Shown here in pieces: positions 1 to 6,128 of a stretch of 6,964 nt of DNA. Location of the stretch: contig CAMTOL010000119.1 of NCBI GenBank assembly GCA_947074135.1, forward strand, positions 1 to 6,964, written 5' to 3'. Below the pieces are notes generated by a model, which did not search any database, had not been told where the DNA came from, and saw nothing but the letters and a program-made list of their open reading frames with translations. The number at the start of each line of letters is the position of its first letter. Position 1 is the first letter of the stretch. This DNA is from an uncultured Rikenellaceae bacterium (lineage in GTDB: Bacteria > Bacteroidota > Bacteroidia > Bacteroidales > Rikenellaceae). The position numbers and the translations under genes were made by a program.

Positions 1-23
1 CTGTAAGATTTTTTTGAAAAGGA

Positions 24-40
24 ACGTACTAGAAGTACGT
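24..40 (-). other. Perfect 7-bp stem, 3-nt loop hairpin after rpsN
   Basis: ACGTACT (24-30) and AGTACGT (34-40) are exact reverse complements separated by three bases. On the transcribed strand the hairpin is followed by TCCTTTTC, a broken and weak U-tract, and then by an A-run. It could be a weak terminator, an attenuator or processing site between rpsN and the expected rpsH, or part of a dispersed element. The stem is certain and the function is not. Confidence 0.5.
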
Positions 41-93
41 GACTGCATCAAAAAATTGCAACAAGGCAGCATAAACCAAATTTCACAGCAAAA

Positions 94-363
94 TTACCAG
101 CTTGCTTTTTTAACGCCTGGTAAAAGTCCTGCCGACGCCATCTCACGGAATTGAATACGCGAAATACCGAAATAACGCATATAACCTTTTGGACGACCAG
201 TAATCGAGCAACGGTTGTGCATACGGATAGGATTTGAGTTCAATGGCAATTTTGCCAATCCTTCGAAATCACCAGCCTCTTTCAACGCTGCACGTTTAGC
301 GGCATATTTTGCTACAAGTTTGGCACGTTTCACTTCACGTGCTTTCATTGATTCTTTAGCCAT
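94..363 (-). CDS. rpsN: 30S ribosomal protein S14 (long, zinc-free type)
   Basis: S14 binds 16S rRNA in the 30S head close to S3, S10 and S19. I chose the ATG at 361-363, giving 89 residues starting [15 protein letters not shown]. An upstream in-frame ATG at 400-402 would add 13 residues lying inside rplE and unlike any S14 N-terminus. The C-terminal signature is clear: [20 protein letters not shown] (46-65), [11 protein letters not shown] (66-76), then LPGVKKASW. There is a single cysteine, so the CxxC zinc-binding pair of the short S14 type is absent and this is the zinc-independent form. It starts 4 nt after rplE. At least 93 bp of non-coding DNA follow it, although rpsH normally comes next. 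Confidence 0.97.
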   Translation of the reverse strand: MAKESMKAREVKRAKLVAKYAAKRAALKEAGDFEGLAKLPLNSNPIRMHNRCSITGRPKGYMRYFGISRIQFREMASAGLLPGVKKASW

Positions 364-367
364 TATC

Positions 368-928
368 CTAGTTGTGTTTAATGTTTTTGAATGGAAGACC
401 AAACTCTTTAAGTAGAGCGTAACCCTCTTCGTCTTTCTTAGCTGTTGTTACAAAAGTAATCTCAACACCCAAGATTTTTTGGATTTTATCGATATCGATT
501 TCTGGGAAGATAATTTGCTCTGTAATACCTAGAGTATAGTTACCTTGACCATCGAATTTCTCGTTGATACCTTTGAAGTCACGGATACGAGGAAGCGAAA
601 CTGCTACCAAACGCTCCAAGAATTCGTACATACGCTCACGACGAAGTGTTACACGACATCCAATAGGCATTTGTTTACGAAGTTTGAAGTTCGAAATATC
701 CTTTTTTGACTTAGTTTGAACCGCTTTTTGACCAGCGATGATAGTAAGCTCGTTTTGAGCGTTTTCTACCAATTTTTTGTCCGATACACCAGCACCAACA
801 CCTTGGTTGAGCACGATTTTAGTCAACTTTGGCACTTGCATAACGCTAGTATAACCAAATTGTTTCATAAGAGCAGGAACGATTTGCTCTTTGTATCGAG
901 ATTGAAGATTAGGTGTGTAGTTAGCCAT
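368..928 (-). CDS. rplE: 50S ribosomal protein L5
   Basis: L5 binds 5S rRNA, helps build the central protuberance and contacts P-site tRNA and S13. The 186-residue product is slightly longer than E. coli L5 (179). Visible landmarks are [14 protein letters not shown] (34-47), [19 protein letters not shown] (67-85), a [20 protein letters not shown] block (88-107) and PRIRDFKGI (113-121). [14 protein letters not shown] (134-147) and the C-terminal FGLPF complete the pattern. The ATG overlaps the rplX stop. A GGGGAGG stretch lies 10 nt upstream inside rplX (939-945), the only strong Shine-Dalgarno-like sequence before any gene here. The gene ends in TAG, 4 nt before rpsN. Confidence 0.99.
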   Translation of the reverse strand: MANYTPNLQSRYKEQIVPALMKQFGYTSVMQVPKLTKIVLNQGVGAGVSDKKLVENAQNELTIIAGQKAVQTKSKKDISNFKLRKQMPIGCRVTLRRERMYEFLERLVAVSLPRIRDFKGINEKFDGQGNYTLGITEQIIFPEIDIDKIQKILGVEITFVTTAKKDEEGYALLKEFGLPFKNIKHN

Positions 929-930
929 TA
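928..930 (-). other. TAATG stop/start overlap, rplX-rplE
   Basis: The rplX stop (TAA, 930-928) shares one base with the rplE ATG (928-926), the same arrangement as at rplV-rpsC. Here it is combined with an upstream GGGGAGG (945-939), so re-initiation and direct ribosome binding are both conceivable. Confidence 0.85.
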
Positions 931-1245
931 CTTAATTTCCTCCCCTGATTTTTTAGCAAAGCGAACCAACTTACCGTTGTCACCTGCGCGACGACCGATT
1001 TTAGTAGCCTGACCGCTTTTTGGATCAACTACTTGAAGGTTGCTAATGTGAATAGAAGCTTCTTGTTCAATGATGCCACCTTGTGGGTGAGCAGCTGAAG
1101 GCTTGGTGTGTTTTTTCACCATATTTACGCCCTCTACGATAGCGCGGCTTTTAGCAGGGAACACCTCAAGCACTTTGCCTGTCGAGCCCTTGCTGTTACC
1201 AGCGTTTACATAGACGTTGTCGCCTTTTTTTATGTGTAGTTTCAT
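928..1245 (-). CDS. rplX: 50S ribosomal protein L24
   Basis: L24 initiates 50S assembly by binding domain I of 23S rRNA and later sits at the tunnel exit. The 105-residue product (104 in E. coli) starts [20 protein letters not shown], a clear KOW motif, with [20 protein letters not shown] completing the SH3-like barrel. MVKKHTKPS and [18 protein letters not shown] (53-70) follow. There are no cysteines, so it is not a zinc-binding variant. The stop overlaps the rplE ATG by one base (TAATG). The start follows an A-rich stretch after the heptamer-repeat spacer, without a Shine-Dalgarno motif. Confidence 0.97.
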   Translation of the reverse strand: MKLHIKKGDNVYVNAGNSKGSTGKVLEVFPAKSRAIVEGVNMVKKHTKPSAAHPQGGIIEQEASIHISNLQVVDPKSGQATKIGRRAGDNGKLVRFAKKSGEEIK

Positions 1246-1281
1246 TTTTCTTTTTAAATTTTAGTTTTGATTAATGCTTTT

Positions 1282-1316
1282 AGTCAATCATTGACCATTA
1301 ACTATTAATCATTAAC
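1282..1316. repeat. Five tandem degenerate heptamers in the rplN-rplX spacer
   Basis: The plus strand reads AGTCAAT, CATTGAC, CATTAAC, TATTAAT, CATTAAC in perfect 7-bp register, ending 6 bp before the rplN stop codon. It belongs to the same family as the array at 2700-2727. The remainder of the 77-bp spacer (1246-1322) is AT-rich, with an A-rich stretch (minus strand) immediately before the rplX start. Confidence 0.75.
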
Positions 1317-1322
1317 CACTAA

Positions 1323-1688
1323 TTAAAGTACTTCAGGAGCAAGTGATACGATTTTCATATTCTTGTCGCGAAGCTCACGAGCAACAGGGCCGAAAATACG
1401 TGTACCACGCATTTCACCTGCATTGTTGAGAAGTACAACTGCGTTGTCGTCGAAGCGAATATAAGAACCGTCTGGACGACGAATCTCCTTGCTTGTGCGA
1501 ACAACGATAGCTTTAGAAACTGTACCTTTTTTTACGTCGCCACTTGAGGTTGCACTCTTAACTGTAACAACGATTTTATCACCAACCGACGCATAGCGAC
1601 GACCAGTACCGCCAAGAACACGAATACAAAGAACTTCCTTTGCACCACTGTTGTCAGCTACTTTTAATCTAGATTCCTGTTGTATCAT
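1323..1688 (-). CDS. rplN: 50S ribosomal protein L14
   Basis: L14 is a beta-barrel protein at the subunit interface that forms bridges to 16S rRNA and partners L19. The 121-residue product matches the family length (about 122). It begins [20 protein letters not shown] and contains [20 protein letters not shown] (36-55). It has the signature stretch around [19 protein letters not shown] (59-77) and ends [17 protein letters not shown]. It follows rpsQ by 3 nt, so it is probably translated from the same transcript as the S10 genes. It is separated from rplX by a 77-bp heptamer-repeat spacer. Confidence 0.99.
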   Translation of the reverse strand: MIQQESRLKVADNSGAKEVLCIRVLGGTGRRYASVGDKIVVTVKSATSSGDVKKGTVSKAIVVRTSKEIRRPDGSYIRFDDNAVVLLNNAGEMRGTRIFGPVARELRDKNMKIVSLAPEVL

Positions 1689-1691
1689 CTC

Positions 1692-1949
1692 TTACTTAGC
1701 TCTTTCAATGATTTCTACTAAACGCCAGCATTTGTTTTTCGACAAAGGACGTGTTTCTTGAATTCGTACTGTATCGCCTTCGCCACACTCGTTTTTCTCG
1801 TCGTGTGCTGTGAATTTGGTAGTCTTGTTTACGAATTTACCATACATAGGGTGTTTCACTTTACGTGCTACAGCAACTACAATAGATTTCTCCATTTTGT
1901 TGCTTACGACAACCCCGATTTTCTCTTTTCTAAGATTTCTTGTTTCCAT
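1692..1949 (-). CDS. rpsQ: 30S ribosomal protein S17
   Basis: S17 is a primary binder of the 5' domain of 16S rRNA with an OB fold. The 85-residue product (84 in E. coli) begins [19 protein letters not shown] and has KHPMYGKFV (32-40). It carries the family signature [13 protein letters not shown] at about 58-70, followed by [11 protein letters not shown]. This is the last gene of the classical S10 operon. Here the next gene, rplN, starts only 3 nt after the stop, leaving no room for a separate spc promoter at the junction itself. Confidence 0.98.
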   Translation of the reverse strand: METRNLRKEKIGVVVSNKMEKSIVVAVARKVKHPMYGKFVNKTTKFTAHDEKNECGEGDTVRIQETRPLSKNKCWRLVEIIERAK

Positions 1950-1955
1950 CTCCGA

Positions 1956-2147
1956 TTATTTTGAGTTTTTTTGGTTAAGGATTGTCTCCATTCTTGCAAT
2001 TTGACGACGGCTTTTTCTCAACTGTGAGTTATCTTCAACTGGAGTAACTTTGTGGTTAAGTTGTGCCATCTTAAGGCTTTGTTTCTCTGCTGCGAGTCGC
2101 TCTACAAGTTCGCTTGTAGCCAACTCTCTAAGATCTTGTTTTTTCAT
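1956..2147 (-). CDS. rpmC: 50S ribosomal protein L29
   Basis: L29 is a small, all-helical protein beside L23 at the exit of the nascent-chain tunnel. The 63-residue product equals the E. coli length. It shows the expected two-helix pattern: MKKQDLRELATSELVERLAA (1-20), then QSLKMAQLNHKVTPVEDNSQ around the turn, then a basic helix LRKSRRQIARMETILNQK (43-60). The gene is 31 nt after rplP and 6 nt before rpsQ, the conserved L16-L29-S17 order, which supports the assignment of this short divergent protein. Confidence 0.96.
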   Translation of the reverse strand: MKKQDLRELATSELVERLAAEKQSLKMAQLNHKVTPVEDNSQLRKSRRQIARMETILNQKNSK

Positions 2148-2178
2148 TTTCGTTCAAAAATTTTAGATGAGTTAGACA

Positions 2179-2607
2179 TTAATTAGCGTTATCTTCGTAG
2201 TCACGACGTACTATAAATTTGGTAGCAACTGGAAGTTTTTGAGCACCTAGGCGAAGAGCTTCTTGAGCAACTGCCAATGGTACACCTTCTGCTTCGAATA
2301 GAATACGACCTGGAGTAACAGGAGCAACAAATCCCTCTGGAGCACCCTTACCTTTACCCATACGTACTTCGGCTGGTTTCTTTGTGATAGGTTTGTCAGG
2401 GAATACACGAATCCACAATTGACCTTCACGTTTCATATAACGTACGATAGCTTGACGAGCTGCCTCAATTTGGCGACCTGTAATCCAAGCTGGTTCGAGC
2501 GTTTTGATACCGAAACTACCGAAAGCAAGTTGATTACCTCTTCCGGCGTTTCCTTTCATACGCCCTTTTTGCATACGCCTAAATTTTGTTCTTTTTGGCT
2601 GTAACAT
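2179..2607 (-). CDS. rplP: 50S ribosomal protein L16
   Basis: L16 organises the A-site tRNA region of the 50S subunit and is a late assembly protein. The 142-residue product is slightly longer than E. coli L16 (136). It starts [19 protein letters not shown], continues with [20 protein letters not shown] (40-59) and [20 protein letters not shown] (69-88), and ends with [20 protein letters not shown]. Arg82 matches E. coli Arg81, which is hydroxylated there; whether this organism does so cannot be seen. The gene lies after the longest intra-operon spacer (124 bp) and 31 nt before rpmC. The start is preceded by AT-rich sequence with no Shine-Dalgarno motif. Confidence 0.98.
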   Translation of the reverse strand: MLQPKRTKFRRMQKGRMKGNAGRGNQLAFGSFGIKTLEPAWITGRQIEAARQAIVRYMKREGQLWIRVFPDKPITKKPAEVRMGKGKGAPEGFVAPVTPGRILFEAEGVPLAVAQEALRLGAQKLPVATKFIVRRDYEDNAN

Positions 2608-2699
2608 TGTTTTGTTTAATTTTTACGTTTAACGTTTTCCTTACAATGGTAAGTGATAATTGGTTAGCAGTAAATGGCAAATTCAGTTTCATTAAAAAT

Positions 2700-2727
2700 G
2701 ATTAATCATCGACCATTAACCATTAAC
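2700..2727. repeat. Four tandem degenerate heptamers in the rpsC-rplP spacer
   Basis: The plus strand reads GATTAAT, CATCGAC, CATTAAC, CATTAAC without interruption. The array lies at the rpsC end of the 124-bp spacer (2608-2731) and stops 4 bp before the rpsC stop codon. A 23-bp portion (2704-2726) matches 1286-1308 at 21 of 23 positions. The rest of the spacer shows no clear promoter, terminator or reading frame. Confidence 0.75.
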
Positions 2728-2731
2728 AAAA

Positions 2732-3523
2732 TTACTGTTGTTGGTTACGGTTGTTATTACCGCGACCGCCTCTGCGCTCACCACCACGACCTCCGCGACG
2801 GTTGTCACCACGACGATTGTTGTCGCGACGCACACCACCACCTTGGTTGTTTGATGCACCAGCTGCGCTCATTCCAACTAGTGGAGAAAGATCACGCTTG
2901 CCGTAGATCTCACCATTACAAATCCACACTTTGATACCAAGGATACCTACTTTTGTAAGTGCCTCTGCCAAATTGTAGTCAATGTTAGCACGGAATGTGT
3001 GCAAAGGAATACGTCCCTCTTTATAACTCTCAGAACGTGCCATTTCTGCACCACCAACACGACCAGATACCATTACTTTGATACCTTCAGCTCCCATTCT
3101 CATTGTAGAGGCGATAGCTGTTTTAATCGCACGACGGTAAGAAACACGTCCCTCGATTTGACGAGCAATGTTATTACTAACGATTACTGAATCTAGCTCT
3201 GGGCGTTTAACTTCATAAATGTTGATTTGCACATCTTTTTTAGTCAATTTGCGCAACTCCTCTTTAAGTTTATCCACCTCTGAGCCACCTTTACCGATAA
3301 TTACACCAGGACGCGCAGTTGATATTGTAACGGTCACAACTTTTAGCGTACGCTCGATAATAATTTTCGACAAACTTGCTTTGGCAAGACGAACATTAAG
3401 GTATTCACGGATTTTAGCATCTTCAGCCAATTTAGCTGGAAAATCCTTGCCACCGTACCAAGCCGAGTCCCAACCACGGATAATACCGAGGCGGTTTGAA
3501 ATTGGATTACACTTTTGTCCCAT
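2732..3523 (-). CDS. rpsC: 30S ribosomal protein S3 with Arg/Gly/Asn-rich C-terminal tail
   Basis: S3 lies at the mRNA entry tunnel of the 30S head and with S4 and S5 forms the ribosomal helicase. The protein has an N-terminal segment starting [13 protein letters not shown], a KH domain with the GxxG loop GKGG at 77-80, and the S3 C-terminal domain including GAEMARSE and [15 protein letters not shown]130, R131 and K134 match the E. coli helicase residues R131, R132 and K135. At 263 residues it is longer than E. coli S3 (233). The conserved core ends near 215, and residues 228-263 form a low-complexity tail rich in Arg, Gly and Asn with several RGG/RRGG units. A basic disordered tail is common in Bacteroidetes S3, but its sequence varies. 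The ATG overlaps the rplV stop. A 124-bp spacer separates it from rplP. Confidence 0.98.
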   Translation of the reverse strand: MGQKCNPISNRLGIIRGWDSAWYGGKDFPAKLAEDAKIREYLNVRLAKASLSKIIIERTLKVVTVTISTARPGVIIGKGGSEVDKLKEELRKLTKKDVQINIYEVKRPELDSVIVSNNIARQIEGRVSYRRAIKTAIASTMRMGAEGIKVMVSGRVGGAEMARSESYKEGRIPLHTFRANIDYNLAEALTKVGILGIKVWICNGEIYGKRDLSPLVGMSAAGASNNQGGGVRRDNNRRGDNRRGGRGGERRGGRGNNNRNQQQ

Positions 3524-3525
3524 TA
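3523..3525 (-). other. TAATG stop/start overlap, rplV-rpsC
   Basis: The rplV stop (TAA, 3525-3523) shares its last base with the rpsC ATG (3523-3521). Such overlaps usually mean translational coupling by re-initiation, which would keep L22 and S3 synthesis linked. Confidence 0.85.
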
Positions 3526-3942
3526 TGCCTTATTCTCTTTTTTAGTTTCTACTAATTTATCAACTATAATAGTAACGTGGTTCGAGCGTTTACGGATACG
3601 GTGTGCGCGACCTTGTGGCGCTGCCATAATACGTTTTAGCTGACGACCACCGTCAACTGCGATAGTTTTAACACACAATGGAGTTGACTCCAATGGTGTA
3701 CCTTCATTTTTAGCCTCCCAGTTTGCAATGGCGCTTTTAAGAAGTTTTTCGAGGCGAACAGCAGCATCTTGTTTCGAAAAACGAAGAATTGCTAGTGCTT
3801 TGTTGATTTCAACACCACGAATAATATCTGCAACTAAGCGCATTTTGCGAGGAGAGGTTGGGCAGTTATTAAGCTTCGCAACTGCTGTTACGCGCTTTTC
3901 TGCCTTGAGCTTTTCTGCTCTGATTCTCTTTCTTGCACCCAT
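3523..3942 (-). CDS. rplV: 50S ribosomal protein L22
   Basis: L22 spans all domains of 23S rRNA, and its beta-hairpin lines the exit tunnel opposite L4, where macrolide-resistance changes occur in other bacteria. The core starts at about residue 18 ([20 protein letters not shown]) and contains [14 protein letters not shown] (40-53). The hairpin runs at about 92-124 ([20 protein letters not shown], then RKRSNHVTI). At 139 residues it exceeds E. coli L22 (110) because of a basic N-terminal extension of about 17-20 residues starting [11 protein letters not shown] and a short charged C-terminal tail. The MGARKR start is characteristic of Bacteroidetes L22. Its TAA stop overlaps the rpsC ATG by one base (TAATG), suggesting translational coupling. 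Confidence 0.98.
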   Translation of the reverse strand: MGARKRIRAEKLKAEKRVTAVAKLNNCPTSPRKMRLVADIIRGVEINKALAILRFSKQDAAVRLEKLLKSAIANWEAKNEGTPLESTPLCVKTIAVDGGRQLKRIMAAPQGRAHRIRKRSNHVTIIVDKLVETKKENKA

Positions 3943-3970
3943 CTTAGGTTATCTTTTTTTACTGTTATTA

Positions 3971-4240
3971 CTATCTTTTCTTATTGCCACCGTGACCACG
4001 GAAGTTACGGGTTGGGGCAAACTCACCAAGTTTGTGACCTACCATATTCTCTGTTACGTAAACTGGAATAAATTTATTTCCGTTGTGAACAGCGATAGTA
4101 TGTCCTACAAAATCAGGTGAAATCATACTTGCTCTTGACCATGTCTTGATTACAGACTTCTTACCACTTTCGTTTTGCTCCAAAACTTTAGCTTCGAGTT
4201 TGTGGAAGATATAAGGTCCTTTTTTAAGTGAACGGCTCAT
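3971..4240 (-). CDS. rpsS: 30S ribosomal protein S19
   Basis: S19 binds 16S rRNA in the head of the small subunit, partners S13 and contacts the A-site finger bridge. The 89-residue product (92 in E. coli) begins [10 protein letters not shown]. It carries the S19 signature in its second half: KTWSRASMI (32-40), [20 protein letters not shown] (51-70) and [14 protein letters not shown] (72-85). It ends in a basic NKKR tail. The gene sits 6 nt after rplB and 28 nt before rplV, the conserved S10-operon order. No anomalies were seen. Confidence 0.98.
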   Translation of the reverse strand: MSRSLKKGPYIFHKLEAKVLEQNESGKKSVIKTWSRASMISPDFVGHTIAVHNGNKFIPVYVTENMVGHKLGEFAPTRNFRGHGGNKKR

Positions 4241-4246
4241 CTATTG

Positions 4247-5071
4247 TTATTTTTTACGTTTCGAAATTATAAACTTAGTTGTAGTCTTTTTAGGATCACG
4301 AGTTTTGTAACCTTTAGCCAAGACACCAGTGCGTGAACGTGGGTGACCACCGCTTGAGCGACCTTCACCACCACCCATTGGGTGATCAACTGGGTTCATC
4401 ACAACACCACGGTTGTGTGGACGACGACCTAACCAACGACGACGACCTGCCTTACCTGATTGCTCCAATGAGTGGTCAGGGTTAGAAACAGCTCCGATAG
4501 TAGCGCGACAAGTTGTCAACACCATACGAGTTTCGCCTGAAGGAAGTTTAACAATCGCGAATTTGCCTTCACGAGCAAGAAGCTGAGCGTAAGTACCAGC
4601 CGAACGTGCCATTTGAGCACCTTGTCCTGGTGTTAGCTCGATGCAGTGTATAACAGTACCTAGTGGTATTTCTGCCAAAAAGAGAGTGTTACCAAGTTCA
4701 GGAGCTACGCCTGTACCTGAGCAGATCTGTGCGCCAACTTTAAGTCCTGTTGGTGCAACGATATAGCGTTTTTCACCATCAGCATATACAACTAACGCGA
4801 TACGTGCTGAACGGTTTGGGTCATATTCAATTGTCTTAACGGTAGCCGAAACGCCATCTTTGTTGCGCAAAAAGTCAACAAGACGATATTGGCGTTTGTG
4901 TCCACCGCCGCGATAACGAACGGTCATTTTACCTGTGTTGTTACGTCCACCTGAAGCTTTCAGAGGAGCAACCAACGATTTTTCCGGAGTTGACGTTGTA
5001 ATATCGTCAAACGTTCCGGCGATTTTGTGACGTTGGCCCGGAGTAGTGGGCTTAAATTTCTTTACTGCCAT
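4247..5071 (-). CDS. rplB: 50S ribosomal protein L2
   Basis: L2 is a highly conserved 23S rRNA-binding protein needed for subunit association and peptidyl transferase activity. The 274-residue protein is one residue longer than E. coli L2. The N-terminal OB-fold part contains [20 protein letters not shown] (about 42-61), followed by an SH3-like domain. The C-terminal signature [14 protein letters not shown] lies at about 225-238. Residues matching the conserved E. coli D83, S177, D228 and H229 are present as D84, S178, D229 and H230. The residue matching E. coli H231 is Met232. The basic tail ([10 protein letters not shown]) is typical. Junctions are tight: 5 nt after rplW and 6 nt before rpsS. 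Confidence 0.99.
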   Translation of the reverse strand: MAVKKFKPTTPGQRHKIAGTFDDITTSTPEKSLVAPLKASGGRNNTGKMTVRYRGGGHKRQYRLVDFLRNKDGVSATVKTIEYDPNRSARIALVVYADGEKRYIVAPTGLKVGAQICSGTGVAPELGNTLFLAEIPLGTVIHCIELTPGQGAQMARSAGTYAQLLAREGKFAIVKLPSGETRMVLTTCRATIGAVSNPDHSLEQSGKAGRRRWLGRRPHNRGVVMNPVDHPMGGGEGRSSGGHPRSRTGVLAKGYKTRDPKKTTTKFIISKRKK

Positions 5072-5076
5072 TGTTT

Positions 5077-5367
5077 TTAGATATTACTGTAGAAATCAAT
5101 TGTGTCATCGCCTTTGAGGGTAACAATTGCTTTCTTGAAAGCACCTGTGCTACCAACAACAAGACCTGTTTTAGTATAACGGCTTTTGATTTTGCCTTTA
5201 TAGTTCATAGTGTTGATTGAATCAACTACTACACCATAAGCAGCTTCAATAGCCTCTTTAATTTGTAGCTTGTTCGCACGTGCGTCAACTACAAAACCGT
5301 AAGCGCCCAATTTTTCGCCTTGAGCGGTCATTTTTTCGGTTAAGATAGGCTTAATTAGAATATTCAT
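5077..5367 (-). CDS. rplW: 50S ribosomal protein L23
   Basis: L23 sits at the polypeptide exit of the tunnel and is the docking site for trigger factor and the signal recognition particle. The 96-residue product has the expected compact fold and length: [11 protein letters not shown] at the N-terminus (residues 3-13), then [21 protein letters not shown] (about 25-45), then [14 protein letters not shown] (55-68) and a final strand [14 protein letters not shown]. The basic loop is short, as in non-proteobacterial forms. It is separated from rplD by a repeat-rich 106-bp spacer but lies only 5 nt before rplB, so coupling to the downstream gene is likely. The start follows AT-rich sequence without a Shine-Dalgarno motif. 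Confidence 0.97.
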   Translation of the reverse strand: MNILIKPILTEKMTAQGEKLGAYGFVVDARANKLQIKEAIEAAYGVVVDSINTMNYKGKIKSRYTKTGLVVGSTGAFKKAIVTLKGDDTIDFYSNI

Positions 5368-5473
5368 TACTCTTGAATTATAAATTAAAAACTTAAAATT
5401 AAAAACTTGTGTTAATACACTATATATAGTAATACTTAAAACAATTCTTAATTTCTCATTTTTAACTTTTCAT
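5368..5473. repeat. AT-rich 106-bp rplD-rplW spacer with 14-bp direct repeats
   Basis: The spacer contains two adjacent 14-bp units (5382-5395 and 5396-5409) that agree at 13 of 14 bases, and a second pair at 5448-5461 and 5462-5475 agreeing at 12 of 14. Between them is a perfect 12-bp palindrome ACTATATATAGT (5419-5430). No promoter matching the Bacteroidetes consensus and no convincing terminator was found, so it probably lies within the transcript. Confidence 0.7.
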
Positions 5474-6103
5474 TTATTTACTAAGTTGTGCGTTAATTGC
5501 CTCTACAGCTTCTGCTGAACAAAGCATTGCAGCGCAGTTCATAATATCGTAAGTGTTTAGTGATTCTGCGTTAACATATTTCACTTTTTGTACGTTACGA
5601 GAAGCTAAAACCATAGTTGATTCGCTTGTTGCTCCTACAATAAGAAGTTTCTTGCCTTCCAAACCTAGATTCTTAACTGCTGCCAAGAATGATTTAGTTT
5701 TAGTCTCTTCCAATTGCAATGAATCAACAACTGTGATCGCTTCGCCTTGCGCTTTATAGCTAAGAGCTGAACGACGAGCTAGTTGTTTAAGTTTTTTGTT
5801 AAGTTTGAAGTCGTAGTCACGAGGTACTGGACCAAATACACGACCGCCACCTACAAAAATAGGAGCTTTGATTGAACCGCAACGAGCACCACCTGTACCT
5901 TTTTGTTTTTTCAACTTTTTAGTAGAACCTGCTACTTCGTTACGTTGTTTAGCTTTGTGAGTACCTTGGCGTTGAGCAGCTAAATATTGCTTAACATCCA
6001 AGTAAATTGCGTGGTCGTTTGGTGTTACTCCAAACACTGTTGCGTCAAGGGTTACTTTACTTCCTGTTTGTTCACCCTTAATGTTTTTTACGTTGATTTC
6101 CAT
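5474..6103 (-). CDS. rplD: 50S ribosomal protein L4
   Basis: L4 binds 23S rRNA early in assembly and sends an extended loop into the exit-tunnel constriction, next to the L22 hairpin. In E. coli it also represses its own operon. The 209-residue protein is close to the usual length of about 201-210. The tunnel loop is visible at about residues 45-97 (QRQGTHKAK, KKQKGTGGAR, GGGRVFGPVPRDY). The globular part follows, with LNKKLKQLARRSALSYKA and a C-terminal Rossmann-like region (KKLLIVGA, SLNTYDIMN). The E. coli-type GTGRAR is GTGGAR here, which I regard as normal for Bacteroidetes. The spacer before rplW is unusually long (106 bp) and repeat-bearing. No recognisable L4 autoregulatory leader hairpin was found upstream of rplC. 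Confidence 0.98.
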   Translation of the reverse strand: MEINVKNIKGEQTGSKVTLDATVFGVTPNDHAIYLDVKQYLAAQRQGTHKAKQRNEVAGSTKKLKKQKGTGGARCGSIKAPIFVGGGRVFGPVPRDYDFKLNKKLKQLARRSALSYKAQGEAITVVDSLQLEETKTKSFLAAVKNLGLEGKKLLIVGATSESTMVLASRNVQKVKYVNAESLNTYDIMNCAAMLCSAEAVEAINAQLSK

Positions 6104-6128
6104 TTTCTTAGATTAACATTAAAAAGGG

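Noticed and set aside
24..40. Intrinsic terminator ending the operon after rpsN.
   Set aside because: The stem is only 7 bp and the U-tract is interrupted. The spc genes normally continue with rpsH, so I recorded a hairpin rather than a terminator.
89..96. TAATTTTG on the minus strand matches the -7 promoter consensus at the rpsN stop codon.
   Set aside because: No TTG lies at a suitable distance upstream (about 114-120), and a six-base match in AT-rich DNA is expected by chance.
364..402. Longer rpsN reading frame starting at 402.
   Set aside because: The extra 13 residues lie inside the end of rplE and do not resemble S14. The ATG at 363 gives the normal MAKES start.
2678..2685. TGAATTTG (minus strand) in the rpsC-rplP spacer as a -7 element.
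   Set aside because: It has one mismatch to TAnnTTTG, and no TTG sits at the required distance.
2674..2934. Plus-strand reading frame rich in His, Asp and Cys.
   Set aside because: It is the antisense shadow of the Arg/Gly-rich S3 tail. Its odd composition follows from reverse-reading those codons.
3728..4120. Plus-strand reading frame of 130 codons across rpsS and rplV.
   Set aside because: It lies opposite two well-conserved ribosomal genes, has no recognisable domain or start context, and is an antisense shadow.
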